A stretch of 64,000 bases of DNA from Ogataea parapolymorpha DL-1 (lineage: Eukaryota > Ascomycota > Pichiomycetes > Pichiales > Pichiaceae), in contig NC_027864.1 in assembly GCF_000187245.1 (NCBI RefSeq), forward strand, positions 1,054,001-1,118,000, written 5' to 3'. The notes beneath the pieces were generated by a model. That model ran no database searches. It was not told the DNA's origin and saw only the letters and a list, made by a program, of their open reading frames with translations. Positions 10,595 through 19,320 of the stretch are shown piece after piece (position 1 is the stretch's first letter; each line of letters starts with the position of its first letter). The translations under genes were made by a program, and so were the position numbers.

Positions 10595-11746
10595 ATGTTT
10601 TCTACTCTTCGACGTCGATTAGTGGGTGCCTCGGATGACGACGCTGACGATCCGTTTAAAGAGAGCACCTCGACGCTGACCAAGAGTCGCCGGCCGCCCA
10701 ACACTGCATTCCGACAACAGCGGCTCAAGGCCTGGCAGCCCATTCTTGTTCCCCGGGTCGTTTTGCCGATGCTTCTTCTTGTTGCGCTGATCTGCGTGCC
10801 CATCGGCATAGGCTTTGTCTTTGCCACATACAGCATTGAGAAACTGGAGATAAATTACGGCAAGTGCGCCGATCTGGCATCCAGCAGCTTCGCCGACGTG
10901 CCATCAAAGTATGTCAACTACCATTTCGGCGGCGGCAAGTCGTCCACCGTGCAGTGGAAAAAGACCATCAACGAAACGGACACCGTGTGCACAATCCAAT
11001 TTGATGTTCCGGGCGACATCCACGGGCCCTTGTACCTGTATTATAAACTGACCAACTTCTATCAAAATCACAGAAAATACGTGGAATCCTACGACTGGAA
11101 GCAGCTGCGCGGGAACGCTGTTCCGTACAACGACGTGAGCTCCGATTGCTCGCCAATGCGCTACCGGGACGACAAGATCATCTATCCGTGTGGCCTGGTG
11201 GCGAATTCGATGTTCAACGACTCGTTTTCGAGTCTCACCTCGTCCTCGGGCAGCGAGTACGAGTTCAGTGCCAAGGGTATTGCCTGGAAGTCAGACCTTT
11301 CGCTGTATAAGCGCACAAAATACAACACGTCGGACATCGTTCCGCCGCTGAACTGGATCGAGAAGTATCCGGATGGATATTCAGAAGAGGACTTAGACTC
11401 TCTGGCTGAGGACGAGCGATTCATGAACTGGATGAAGACCGCTGCGCTGCCGTCGTTCATGAAACTTTACGGAAAAAGCAGCGAGGTGCTGGCGAAGGGC
11501 ACGTACACGATGGACATTGTCATGAGATACGAGGTGTCGATTTTTGGCGGAACGAAGAGCGTGATCCTGTCCACATCGAATGTGCTCGGAGGACGGCATT
11601 TCAGCCTGGGCATCTGCTACCTGGTTGTGGGAGGTCTTAGCGTGCTGTTCATGCTGATTTTCCTGATAAAGCATGTGTTCACGCGAAAACAGACAGACCA
11701 CGCCTTTTTGGAAGGGCTGGCCGGCCAGGAGCGGGAGGTGCTGTAG
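10595..11746 (+). CDS. CDC50/LEM3-family flippase beta subunit
   Basis: A 383-aa protein with the family layout: a cytosolic N-terminus, a membrane segment at about 53-77, a large lumenal domain and a second membrane segment at about 337-359. Family signatures include IPIGIGF-like sequence after the first segment (VPIGIGFVFATYS), PCGLVANSMFNDSF, and GGTKSVILSTSNVLGG before the second. CDC50-family proteins pair with P4-ATPases, let them leave the ER and support lipid transport; DRS2, a P4-ATPase, lies in this window at 54.7 kb. Whether this is CDC50, the usual Drs2 partner, or LEM3, which pairs with Dnf1/2, cannot be settled by eye. The start is the first ATG; the upstream open frame begins with TTG. 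Confidence 0.9.
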   Translation: MFSTLRRRLVGASDDDADDPFKESTSTLTKSRRPPNTAFRQQRLKAWQPILVPRVVLPMLLLVALICVPIGIGFVFATYSIEKLEINYGKCADLASSSFADVPSKYVNYHFGGGKSSTVQWKKTINETDTVCTIQFDVPGDIHGPLYLYYKLTNFYQNHRKYVESYDWKQLRGNAVPYNDVSSDCSPMRYRDDKIIYPCGLVANSMFNDSFSSLTSSSGSEYEFSAKGIAWKSDLSLYKRTKYNTSDIVPPLNWIEKYPDGYSEEDLDSLAEDERFMNWMKTAALPSFMKLYGKSSEVLAKGTYTMDIVMRYEVSIFGGTKSVILSTSNVLGGRHFSLGICYLVVGGLSVLFMLIFLIKHVFTRKQTDHAFLEGLAGQEREVL

Positions 11747-11823
11747 TACGTACACTGGTGAAAAAATACTATTTCGACGCGACGATTATTTTAGCGTCAA
11801 CTTATTTATTAAATTCTTGTTCA

Positions 11824-12516
11824 ATGTCCAGGGTGAAGAGAATTGCTAAGGAGCTGGAGGACGTCAAAAAGGACGCGTTGTCGGGCGTGACTCTTTCGCT
11901 TGTGTCGGAGGACGATCTGTCGCATTTGAAGGGCACTTTTGTCGGGCCTCCGGGAACACCGTACGAGGGAGGACTCTTTGAGGTTGACATCCAAATTCCC
12001 GACGCATACCCGTTCAAACCGCCAATAATGAAGTTCGACACCAAGATCTACCACCCAAACATCTCCTCGCAGACAGGAGCCATTTGTTTGGACATTTTGA
12101 AGGACGCATGGACGCCGATTCTGACCCTCAAGTCGTCATTGATCTCTCTGCAGTCTCTGTTGCAGAGCCCAGAGCCTACCGATCCGCAGGACGCACAGGT
12201 GGCAAAGGTGTACATGAGCGACCCCAAGAAGTTTGCTGAGACGGCCGCCAACTGGACGAAGATCTACGCCCCTAATGACAACTACAAGCCAGAGAAGGGA
12301 GGCTCCAACTACGACGAGTTTGTGCAACAGTCCAGAATCCAGGAGCAGGACGAGTGCGCCAAGTACGGCATCGACAGAGCCACCGTCCAGATCTTCGAGG
12401 ACATGGGTTTTCCCAAGGACAAAATCATCGCTGCCTTGAGAAAGCTCGACCTCAAAAAAATCAGGGTCGACGATGTCCAGACCCAGCAGAGTGTTTTAGA
12501 TGAAATTCTTCATTAA
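11824..12516 (+). CDS. UBC1: UBC1, ubiquitin-conjugating enzyme E2 with UBA domain
   Basis: A 230-aa protein that closely follows S. cerevisiae Ubc1 from its first residues (MSRVKRIAKEL). The E2 core covers residues 1-150, with YHPNIS and the active-site cysteine at position 88 (GAICLDILK). A C-terminal UBA domain follows at about 188-230 (FEDMGFPKDKIIAALRKL). Ubc1 extends K48-linked ubiquitin chains with the APC/C and in ER-associated degradation. The frame is open for 22 codons upstream but begins there with GTG, so the ATG at 11824 is taken as the start. It converges on BRE5. Confidence 0.95.
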   Translation: MSRVKRIAKELEDVKKDALSGVTLSLVSEDDLSHLKGTFVGPPGTPYEGGLFEVDIQIPDAYPFKPPIMKFDTKIYHPNISSQTGAICLDILKDAWTPILTLKSSLISLQSLLQSPEPTDPQDAQVAKVYMSDPKKFAETAANWTKIYAPNDNYKPEKGGSNYDEFVQQSRIQEQDECAKYGIDRATVQIFEDMGFPKDKIIAALRKLDLKKIRVDDVQTQQSVLDEILH

Positions 12517-12567
12517 TGATATACACTTGGAGATACTCATACAGTTATTGTAGCTATTTACTGGCAA

Positions 12568-13683
12568 CTATTTCCCCACCTTTCTGAACCCGTCCTCGCT
12601 GACCCCGCCGTTCTTGCCTCCCTTCCGCTTCTTCTTGGCCACCACTGGAGCAGTGTCTTTTTTTGCCCGTGGCTCCAATTTAATTTCAACTCCCTTGACC
12701 TGGATTGTGCCCGTCTTGATGGCCTTCTTCTGCGAGCTCTGCTCCGTGAAGTTCACCAGAGCGATCATCCGGTCAATCTTGCACAGGTCGACGTTGCCGA
12801 AATTCTCTTCGAGGTGTTTCTGCAGCTCCTCGTCAGTAATCGCACTGGTAACACCCTTGACGTAAATCGGATACACAACCTGGCCCTTCTTGTTGACCAT
12901 CTGGCTCTTATGTTTCCTGAACTCCTCTTCCTCCTTCTTGTCCTTCTTATCCTCCTTTTTCTCGTCCTCCTTTTTGTCCTCTCTTCTTTCTCTCTTTTCC
13001 TCCTTGGACTCCTTGGACTCCTTCGTCTTCTTCGCCTCCACCTTCTTGGCTGCCGCAGATGCGATCTGGTCAGCCCAGCTCATTGGCTTCGACGCAACAG
13101 GCCGTTCTGGCTGCCTCTCCGGCTGTTCTGGCTCCTCTTCTTCGCCCTCGCCGGTCTCCGGAGTAGTCTCCTTGCTTTGCACGGAAAACACCTCGCCCTT
13201 CTCTGCGCTGTCCGGGGTCTCCGTCGCAGACTCCGGCTCAGGATCGTAGTTCGAGTCGACGTCGGGCAGGAAATTCAGCACGTCGTTGTACACGTCGTAG
13301 ACGCTGCGCTTGACGGTAGGAACGAGTAGAAAAGTCTGCACGAACTTATATGCCACAGACTCTGTGTCGTGACTGCTCTTGGGAGCCAGTTCCCCCACAC
13401 AAACGATCAAAATCGAGTCCTGGAACGACTTCGAGGCATCTATCGACTGGATCATCACCTTCGAGCCTGCAAGCTTCGACTTGTTCCAGTGAGCCTTGAT
13501 CTCTGCCGGGCCCTCAACAGCCACGACATCTGCGCTCAACGGAGCTTTGTAGTCCCCGTGTCTGAGAACGGCATTCTGCGAGTACAGTTGGTACAGGTTT
13601 TCCGTGCCCGAGTGGATGAGATTATAATAGTACTCAATAAATGCAATGGCGACCCGGTTTGGGTCCTGGTCGATATCCGACAT
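12568..13683 (-). CDS. BRE5: BRE5/G3BP-like protein (NTF2-like plus RRM)
   Basis: A 371-aa protein with an NTF2-like domain at about 8-135 (VAIAFIEYYYNLIHSG, then LVPTVKRSVYDVYND). A long acidic, then Lys/Glu-rich low-complexity middle follows, and an RRM-type domain at about 270-345 (VYPIYVKGVTSAITDEELQKHL). The tail is basic. This is the G3BP/Bre5 layout; Bre5 is the cofactor of the deubiquitinase Ubp3 in S. cerevisiae. The ATG at 13681-13683 gives MSDIDQDPN, a normal start for a cytosolic NTF2 domain. An in-frame ATG 18 codons upstream would add a hydrophobic leader from AT-rich sequence and is less likely. Confidence 0.85.
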   Translation of the reverse strand: MSDIDQDPNRVAIAFIEYYYNLIHSGTENLYQLYSQNAVLRHGDYKAPLSADVVAVEGPAEIKAHWNKSKLAGSKVMIQSIDASKSFQDSILIVCVGELAPKSSHDTESVAYKFVQTFLLVPTVKRSVYDVYNDVLNFLPDVDSNYDPEPESATETPDSAEKGEVFSVQSKETTPETGEGEEEEPEQPERQPERPVASKPMSWADQIASAAAKKVEAKKTKESKESKEEKRERREDKKEDEKKEDKKDKKEEEEFRKHKSQMVNKKGQVVYPIYVKGVTSAITDEELQKHLEENFGNVDLCKIDRMIALVNFTEQSSQKKAIKTGTIQVKGVEIKLEPRAKKDTAPVVAKKKRKGGKNGGVSEDGFRKVGK

Positions 13684-13751
13684 TAGGTGAAAAATGGAAA
13701 AAAAAATAATAAAAAAAATGAGCGAAAATGGAAACATTAAGAATTTCTACA

Positions 13752-14873
13752 CTATCTATTTAGATACATCATCTTCTGCTCGGGAGTGAACTGGGTCTTG
13801 TCGTCGGCAAAACCCCAGATGTGATTGGCCAGCTGGCGCACCTCCTTCTCGCCAACAAGCCTGCGCAGCTCCCAGAAACACAGATGTGTCAGCATTGACT
13901 GTCCTCCCACCTGTAGCAGATTATGGTTCACGTTGCGGATGACGCCCAGCTCTTCCGCCAGCGTCTCGAGCGACCGTGTTTTGTGCGTTCCCCCAACACG
14001 CGAAACAGATATGTACTTGATATCGTAAAACGTCGGGAAGTAGAGGCCCAGCCACTCCTCGAACTCTTCCTCGCTTGTCGGCATGTTTCTGTTGATGAGC
14101 AGCGACGTGATGAATCCGAAGTCGTAGCCCGCATGATAGCTGATCCAGACGTTGTCTTTCATCAGACAAAGCCCACTGTCCGTTAAAACCTGTGCAAATT
14201 CAAACACATCGATACCGAACTCTTTGAGCCTGCTGAAATTTAGCCCAGTCGTAATCAATGACTCTATGCTCTCCCTGCTGTACATTTCCTGGTCCAAGTC
14301 AAACTTGAAATTAAACTGCCACGTCGACGGAACACCCTCAGGCCGCCGTCCGTCCTTGTCGCTCAATGTGATGCCTATTTGTATCAGATTCAGTAAATCT
14401 GCGTTCGATCTCATCGTCTGGTAGTGGTAGTCTTTTGTCGACCGAAACGACCCGATCGGCCGCGCAACGATCCCAGCAAACTCTGTAGACACGCATATGT
14501 GGTTGTAGCGCTCGGCGAGCTCCCGTATGACCATCATCTCGCTCTCCAGGTTGTCTTTCCACACTTCTCTCACCATCGGCTGGGGCTGAAGCGATTGCGG
14601 TTGCTGTTTCTGTTGTAGCTGCTGCTGGCTCAGTCTCTGGGCTGCCAATGCCGCCTGCTGCTGCTGGACCTGCTGTAAAAGCTGCTGCTGCTGTTGTTGC
14701 TGGAGCGTCGCCGCCAACACCTGCTGTTGAATGCTTCTGTTATGAACTTGCGGTGACATCATCATGCCCACCTTCTGCTGCTGCGGCAAACTGCCCGACC
14801 CAGATCCCTGCTGCAGCAGCTCGGGGTTGTTCAAGAACTGCGACATGAATCGCATATTCATCTGGTTCGTCAT
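13752..14873 (-). CDS. POP2: POP2/CAF1, CCR4-NOT deadenylase subunit
   Basis: A 373-aa protein with a Gln-rich N-terminus (about 50-100) and an RNase D-like DEDD-fold nuclease domain from residue 101 (VREVWKDNLESEMMVIRELA). It binds the MIF4G domain of NOT1 and bridges CCR4. The four catalytic positions read Ser129, Glu131, Asp251 and Gln325 instead of Asp-Glu-Asp-Asp. S. cerevisiae Pop2 also carries Ser, Glu, Asp and Gln there, so the change is ancestral to both. Its own catalytic activity may be weak, leaving CCR4 as the main deadenylase (inference). The start ATG is clear. BRE5 follows on the same strand, starting 68 bases past its stop. Confidence 0.95.
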   Translation of the reverse strand: MTNQMNMRFMSQFLNNPELLQQGSGSGSLPQQQKVGMMMSPQVHNRSIQQQVLAATLQQQQQQQLLQQVQQQQAALAAQRLSQQQLQQKQQPQSLQPQPMVREVWKDNLESEMMVIRELAERYNHICVSTEFAGIVARPIGSFRSTKDYHYQTMRSNADLLNLIQIGITLSDKDGRRPEGVPSTWQFNFKFDLDQEMYSRESIESLITTGLNFSRLKEFGIDVFEFAQVLTDSGLCLMKDNVWISYHAGYDFGFITSLLINRNMPTSEEEFEEWLGLYFPTFYDIKYISVSRVGGTHKTRSLETLAEELGVIRNVNHNLLQVGGQSMLTHLCFWELRRLVGEKEVRQLANHIWGFADDKTQFTPEQKMMYLNR

Positions 14874-14971
14874 GCTTGCCTTGTTTAAAAAATCAAATTA
14901 TATTCCTATGGACTCCAACAATTACCAAGACCCGCGCATCCTTACACCGGAAATAATAATTACACCTCTCT

Positions 14972-16818
14972 CTACTCGGTTCTCTGCTTCTTTGGCAGCA
15001 AGTCGTCCTCCTGCTCGGCCTCGTACTCTGCCTGCTGCTCGGCCTCGGCACGCTCCTCGCGCTCGGCCCGCTTTCTCTTATACGCCGCCTTTTTGTCCAC
15101 TCCTGTGCGCTCCTCAGTGTCCTCTGGAGGCGGCACAAACCACGGAATCTTTCCCCTGTTGAAATCGGCAATCACCTGCTTGGCCACTCCGCTCTCGTCG
15201 GGCTCGCCTCCCTTCAGCAGTCTTCCATGCTTGCGCGCCAGCAGCTCAATAAATTCCGTCGAATTTTTCCACCCCTTGATCTCGTAAGTTCTTTCCAGAT
15301 GTTTGCGTTCGCACTTGGCCAAAAGATCTGGAATAAACTGTTCCGGGTTCGAAACGTGCTCCACACGCACAACACCGCGGAACAGAATGTCTGCCTCGGT
15401 GTCTTTCGTGGATGGCGGCACGATTCCCGGACAGTCGATTAAAAAGATTCTTTTCATCAACGTAATGTACTGCCACACCTTAGTTTCTCCCGGAATAGGG
15501 GCCACCGTGCACACCTTCTTGCGTCTCAACGTGTTGATGATGCTTGACTTCCCTGTGTTTGGGTACCCAATGAAACCAACACTGATCTGTTTTCTGTCCT
15601 GGTGAAGAACGGAAAACTGACGCAGCAGCTGGATCAGCGATCCTTTACCAAACGAATTGGTGATACTGGCATGGAACGCCAGAGTTGGGTAGTCCTTCGA
15701 CAAGTGTTTCACCCATGCAGCCTAAAAAGTTAGTAAAACGAAGAGAAAGAGCGTTTGAATGTTGGGCCTTTTACTACGAAGAAGCCGGTAACTAAGACTC
15801 CTTCAACTCATAAAGGCCCAAAACACCATGTTGCCGGCTCCAAAACGGAGCACAGCAGGGTGTCGGACAACATCAAAACGACACCGACCGACGATTGGCG
15901 AACATGATCTCCCAAAGTTGTAACAGATAAACCATATTGGCAGATGGAATATCCTGACAAAAAACTTTGGTAGCATGGTGCCATTCAAACGTGGAAAAAA
16001 AATGGTATACTTACAGCAACCCATGTGGGAACCAAATCGCACTTGTTCAACACAAAGATCAGATGCTTATGAGGACACTCCTTCTTGATGTACTGCTCGA
16101 CAGACTGGCACCGTGTTCCTAGCGGGTCACGCGCATCCAGCACGTGGATAACCACGTCCGACGAGTCGATCACTTTGTACAGTTCGTTCCAGATTCTCTT
16201 GGACTGGCCCTTGGAGAAAATGAATTCCTTGGCCTCCGCGCTGAATTCATCGGTGTCGATACCTCCCATAAGTCCGAGCGTGGGCTTGAGCTCCTGTTTC
16301 TCCTCATACTGTGTCTGTTCCGCAGTGGTGAGCTGAGCCAGCTCTTCCAGAGAGGAAGCCACCGTGGTAGGCTTCTTGCGCTGGGCCTTAGGGCCAAACG
16401 TATGTTCGAACGACTCCGTTTCCAAAATACGCGCGCTCGGAGATTCGCTCGTGTCCTTCTCGTCCAAAAGCGACATAGGCAGCTTATTTCTTTTCAGCAG
16501 CACAGTGTACGAGTCGTCCTTCTTGTCGCCCATGGCCTCTCTGAAATGCGTCAGAGCGTCTTGTGCAATCACTCTGGTGTTACCGAACCACCGTCTGTTG
16601 GGGTCCACTCTGGCCGTTGGGGCCTTTGTGTCCTGCAAGTAGGCAGCCTTGATAATTTCACCCTTTGCATTCCTCACGGCCTTGCCCTCCTTGTACATGT
16701 TTAGATGCTTCACCTTCTTTGCATCTCTGTAAAAGTTTTCTCCCTTGACCCTGAGATTACCATCCCGCAAATCGTTCTGGCGCACCCGACGGGCCTTTTC
16801 TGTTTTCCCAGTAGCCAT
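14972..16818 (-). CDS. NOG2: NOG2, nucleolar GTPase for 60S assembly (two exons)
   Basis: Exon 1 is 16015-16818 and exon 2 is 14972-15721, joined in phase 0 to give 517 aa (S. cerevisiae Nog2 has 486). The join reads [21 protein letters not shown], as in yeast Nog2. It is a circularly permuted GTPase: the G4 motif NKCDL comes first, then G1 (GYPNTGKSS) and G3 (DCPG). Nog2 sits on pre-60S particles and must leave before nuclear export. The C-terminus is basic and Glu/Ala-rich. The 5' splice site is GTAAGT and the branch site TACTAAC. The ATG at 16818 is chosen because it gives the family N-terminus ([20 protein letters not shown]); the frame runs on upstream to 16935. Confidence 0.95.
15722..16014 (-). 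other. NOG2 intron, 293 nt
   Basis: The intron is bounded by GTAAGT (reading down from 16014) and TTTTTAG (ending at 15722). Its branch site TACTAAC lies at 15729-15735, leaving 7 nt to the 3' cut. It hosts an H/ACA snoRNA. In S. cerevisiae the NOG2 intron hosts snR191. Confidence 0.95.
15757..15975 (-). ncRNA. snR191: intronic H/ACA snoRNA, snR191-like
   Basis: The 5' hairpin has a lower stem CCAAAGTT/AACTTTGG (15963-15970 with 15912-15919). Its pocket is GTCA (15955-15958) and GTTAC (15920-15924), closed by an upper stem GGATA/TATCT. An H box AGATCA follows at 15905-15910. The 3' hairpin has a perfect stem TTGGGCCTTT/AAAGGCCCAA (15812-15821 with 15762-15771). Its pocket is GAGT (15806-15809) and TAGT (15773-15776), with an ACA box at 15760-15762 and 3 nt after it. 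The pockets fit GUAAC-UA-UGAC and ACUA-UG-ACUC of 25S helix 69, the two sites known for snR191. About 80 nt of extra helices lie between H box and 3' hairpin. The 5' end is approximate. Confidence 0.88.
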
Positions 16819-17605
16819 TGCAAATAAGTAGGGATAAAATTTTTTTAAGGCCAAAAAAAAGTGAAAAAAATAATCAGGGCTGTGTAGCCAAAACCGGCAG
16901 AGAGCACGAAAGATGGGTAGCAAGTTCAGTGCCATATAAGGAGAGAATAGAGACTGTCAGAGGAATCTATGGTGGCAGAGTGTTAGGTTAAACTTCTGAT
17001 TTCTACAGCTTGAAGGACCTCAAGTTTGGACCATAAATCGTATTGTTAATGCGTTTGACCTTTGGCTCTATCATCTCTTGATCCAGAACTAGTACCTACC
17101 AGCCAATAATTTTATATTCGTAGTATCAACATTCCAGCAAACCCGAACTTCCTTCTGAATTGAAATGATCACGCTCAAATGCGTCTCCGCATGCCTGCAC
17201 CTGTGCATAGTTGTCACATGCTTAGACATCTTACTGGAAGAATAATCTTATTCTACACAACCATGTGATATCGTTAGAACCGTATGTAGACTTTAGAACA
17301 ATATTTCAACAATCAACACTATCCAGATAAGATGAAATGGTGGAATCGTGAGACAAGGTAAAGTTCCTGGCTGGCTTTGCCTAACCAGTTCTAGCCCAAA
17401 GCTGCACCAGAGCTGACTACGCTGAAGCAGGCTGAATCCACGATTTTGCACCAATGTGCTCCACTTTAACTATAAGAAAGATATACTGGCCCAACACCCT
17501 CGTGGGCCGTTGTCCGGTAGTTACACTGGCGGTGTCCTAGCTTTATCACGTGATGGATTATCCAATCAATATACGATTTCCTAAACAAATTACCTAATCT
17601 AAAAC
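16819..17605. other. intergenic region between divergent genes
   Basis: About 790 bases with no credible gene. No tRNA, snRNA or snoRNA signature was recognised. A CACGTG E-box at 17547-17552 lies 54 bases before the ATG at 17606 and could bind a Cbf1- or Pho4-type factor. An A/T-rich stretch at 16830-16880 is probably the NOG2 promoter and leader. Confidence 0.5.
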
Positions 17606-18550
17606 ATGGGTCGACCACGGATCCAGTTTTCGCCGTTCAAGTACCCGAGTTCGCGGCGAGCCGACCACAGCAGTCCTACAACAGAGTTACACACGCCTGA
17701 CACCGGCAACTCGCCTGCCAGCACCGCGTCGTTTGCCGTTTCGAAGGTGCCTTTGAAGACCAAGGGAAACGGGCCTTTGCACGCAGGCACTCCGGTGCGC
17801 AAAGAGCCTGTCGTGGATCTGGACGACGACGTCCAGCTGGACGGGGTTGACAGTGATGTGGGCAGTTACAACTACAACGACTACAATTCGAGCGTCATGT
17901 CTCCTATCAAGCTTCCTGGGAGTCCGTTACACGAAGACGAGGGTCTAAAGGGCCTGGACCGGCAGGAGGCGCCGATTGTGGACATCAGCAGCGAGTTTGA
18001 AGACTCTGAGGACGAAAGAGACAAGGAACAGGGCGAAAGTTTGATGGTGGAGCAATCTGTGCGGGACGAGGTGGACGCCGAAGCGACGATTCTCCGCGTG
18101 GCGGATTTTGTCGAGCGCAGGCGCCGCGAAAAAACTGAGCCTCGGGGGCGGACGGAGGTTCAAGAGACAGCAATAGAAAAGTCTCCAGAGCCTGTTCCAG
18201 CAAGGAGTATGGAGCATAGCCCAGAGCATAATCTGGAACGGACTACAGAACGAAGTCCAGACTCTAGTCCAGACTCTAGTCCTCGCAGTCCAGATTCAAG
18301 TCCACGCAGTCCGGAACATAGTCCGCTCAATTCAGACCATGATCTGAGACATGTCCCACGCTGGAGCAGAGCTCAATGGACGCGTCTTTCGCGGTACCTT
18401 CGTCTATACCGTGCTACAAAAGACAAACGGATGCTGGCTCCCGAAAAACTGGAACGCGAGTTCCACTGTCCGCCAGAGGAGGTTTTGGCGCGCAGCGAGA
18501 TCCTCGCGCGGTTCGTCAAGGTGCGCAGAATCACGCGCAAGCAACTGTGA
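17606..18550 (+). CDS. SP-repeat protein of unknown function, 314 aa
   Basis: I do not recognise the family. The N-terminal half is Ser/Pro-rich and polar with acidic patches. A short basic helix lies near residues 170-185 (FVERRRREKTEPRGR). Residues about 190-245 are a run of degenerate SPD/SPR/SPE units. The last 65 residues look folded and basic (RWSRAQWTRLSRYLRLYRAT, then LEREFHCPPEEVLARSEILA), and this is the part most likely to be conserved. The many Ser-Pro and Thr-Pro sites suggest cyclin-dependent kinase targets. A nuclear or cell-cycle role is inference only. It converges with the ORM gene, 37 bases apart. Confidence 0.75.
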   Translation: MGRPRIQFSPFKYPSSRRADHSSPTTELHTPDTGNSPASTASFAVSKVPLKTKGNGPLHAGTPVRKEPVVDLDDDVQLDGVDSDVGSYNYNDYNSSVMSPIKLPGSPLHEDEGLKGLDRQEAPIVDISSEFEDSEDERDKEQGESLMVEQSVRDEVDAEATILRVADFVERRRREKTEPRGRTEVQETAIEKSPEPVPARSMEHSPEHNLERTTERSPDSSPDSSPRSPDSSPRSPEHSPLNSDHDLRHVPRWSRAQWTRLSRYLRLYRATKDKRMLAPEKLEREFHCPPEEVLARSEILARFVKVRRITRKQL

Positions 18551-18587
18551 ATGTATACTAGAAAGGTATTATTGCTATATACTCAGC

Positions 18588-19190
18588 TTAATTTTGGTCT
18601 GTGATATAGGGGATATTGACTCTCACTCTGTGGCTGTAAGGAAGTTTCGGGATCACGACGCACAAACAGGCAACAAGATTGACAACAAACAGGTTGAGAT
18701 CGTAATACGAGTAGTGTGTAGAGATGAGAAACAAAAAGATAGGAACTCCCATCAGGAACTTCTTGACTGGGGTGTACTGGTCGCCATTGTCGATCTGCTC
18801 CCACATGGTGAGGTTGTCGTATGCTCCGTTGTTAAAATCAAAAGGCGTTCCCTTGATCTGGTGGAACATGATATACGAGCCGATGACATAAGTAACGTTC
18901 GTTAGGGTCCAGCTCCACTCGTTGTTGAACATCGGAATCAGGTCGTAGAACAGCTTGAGTAATATTATTATCACGATATGGATAATCCAGGCGCCCTTGA
19001 AATGAACCCAATTGGCGTTCATGTTGGATTGAATGTCCTGGTCTTGTTTTGTTTCAAACGTCTCTGGCTCCACCTTCGAGATGAGCGACGACGAGCGTCT
19101 GCGACGATGGTCCTTGGCGGTATGCGACGACGTTGGCGACACGGTCAGCCTTTCTGGCGACGAGGGGGCGGGAAATGGCTCAACGTTCAT
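18588..19190 (-). CDS. ORM1: ORM1/ORM2-type regulator of sphingolipid synthesis
   Basis: A 200-aa ER membrane protein of the ORMDL family (S. cerevisiae Orm1/2 have about 220). The cytosolic N-terminus holds a basic-serine cluster (HRRRRSSSLIS, about 28-38). In yeast the matching serines are phosphorylated by Ypk1 to relieve inhibition of serine palmitoyltransferase. The conserved core begins NANWVHFKGAWIIHI and continues through FNNEWSWTLTN and HQIKGTPF, with about four hydrophobic segments. One gene is seen here; whether a second copy exists elsewhere is unknown, so ORM1 versus ORM2 is arbitrary. Confidence 0.95.
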   Translation of the reverse strand: MNVEPFPAPSSPERLTVSPTSSHTAKDHRRRRSSSLISKVEPETFETKQDQDIQSNMNANWVHFKGAWIIHIVIIILLKLFYDLIPMFNNEWSWTLTNVTYVIGSYIMFHQIKGTPFDFNNGAYDNLTMWEQIDNGDQYTPVKKFLMGVPIFLFLISTHYSYYDLNLFVVNLVACLCVVIPKLPYSHRVRVNIPYITDQN

Positions 19191-19320
19191 CTTGGGGCGA
19201 AGTTTATATATGTTAAGATTTTATTTGCGCCTAACTAGAATTAAGTACGCCTGCGTCGATCGTCGATAAAAAAAAATATAAGCTTTATTGATTCTTACAT
19301 TCCTGTTACACTCGTCAGAC

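Noticed and set aside
12814..13329. Leu-rich open frame opposite BRE5
   Set aside because: It is the complement of the Lys/Glu-rich low-complexity segment and only looks like a membrane protein.
16819..17605. tRNA or further snoRNA in the NOG2 upstream gap
   Set aside because: No B-box (GGTTCGANTCC type), no paired C/D boxes and no convincing H/ACA hairpins were found by eye.
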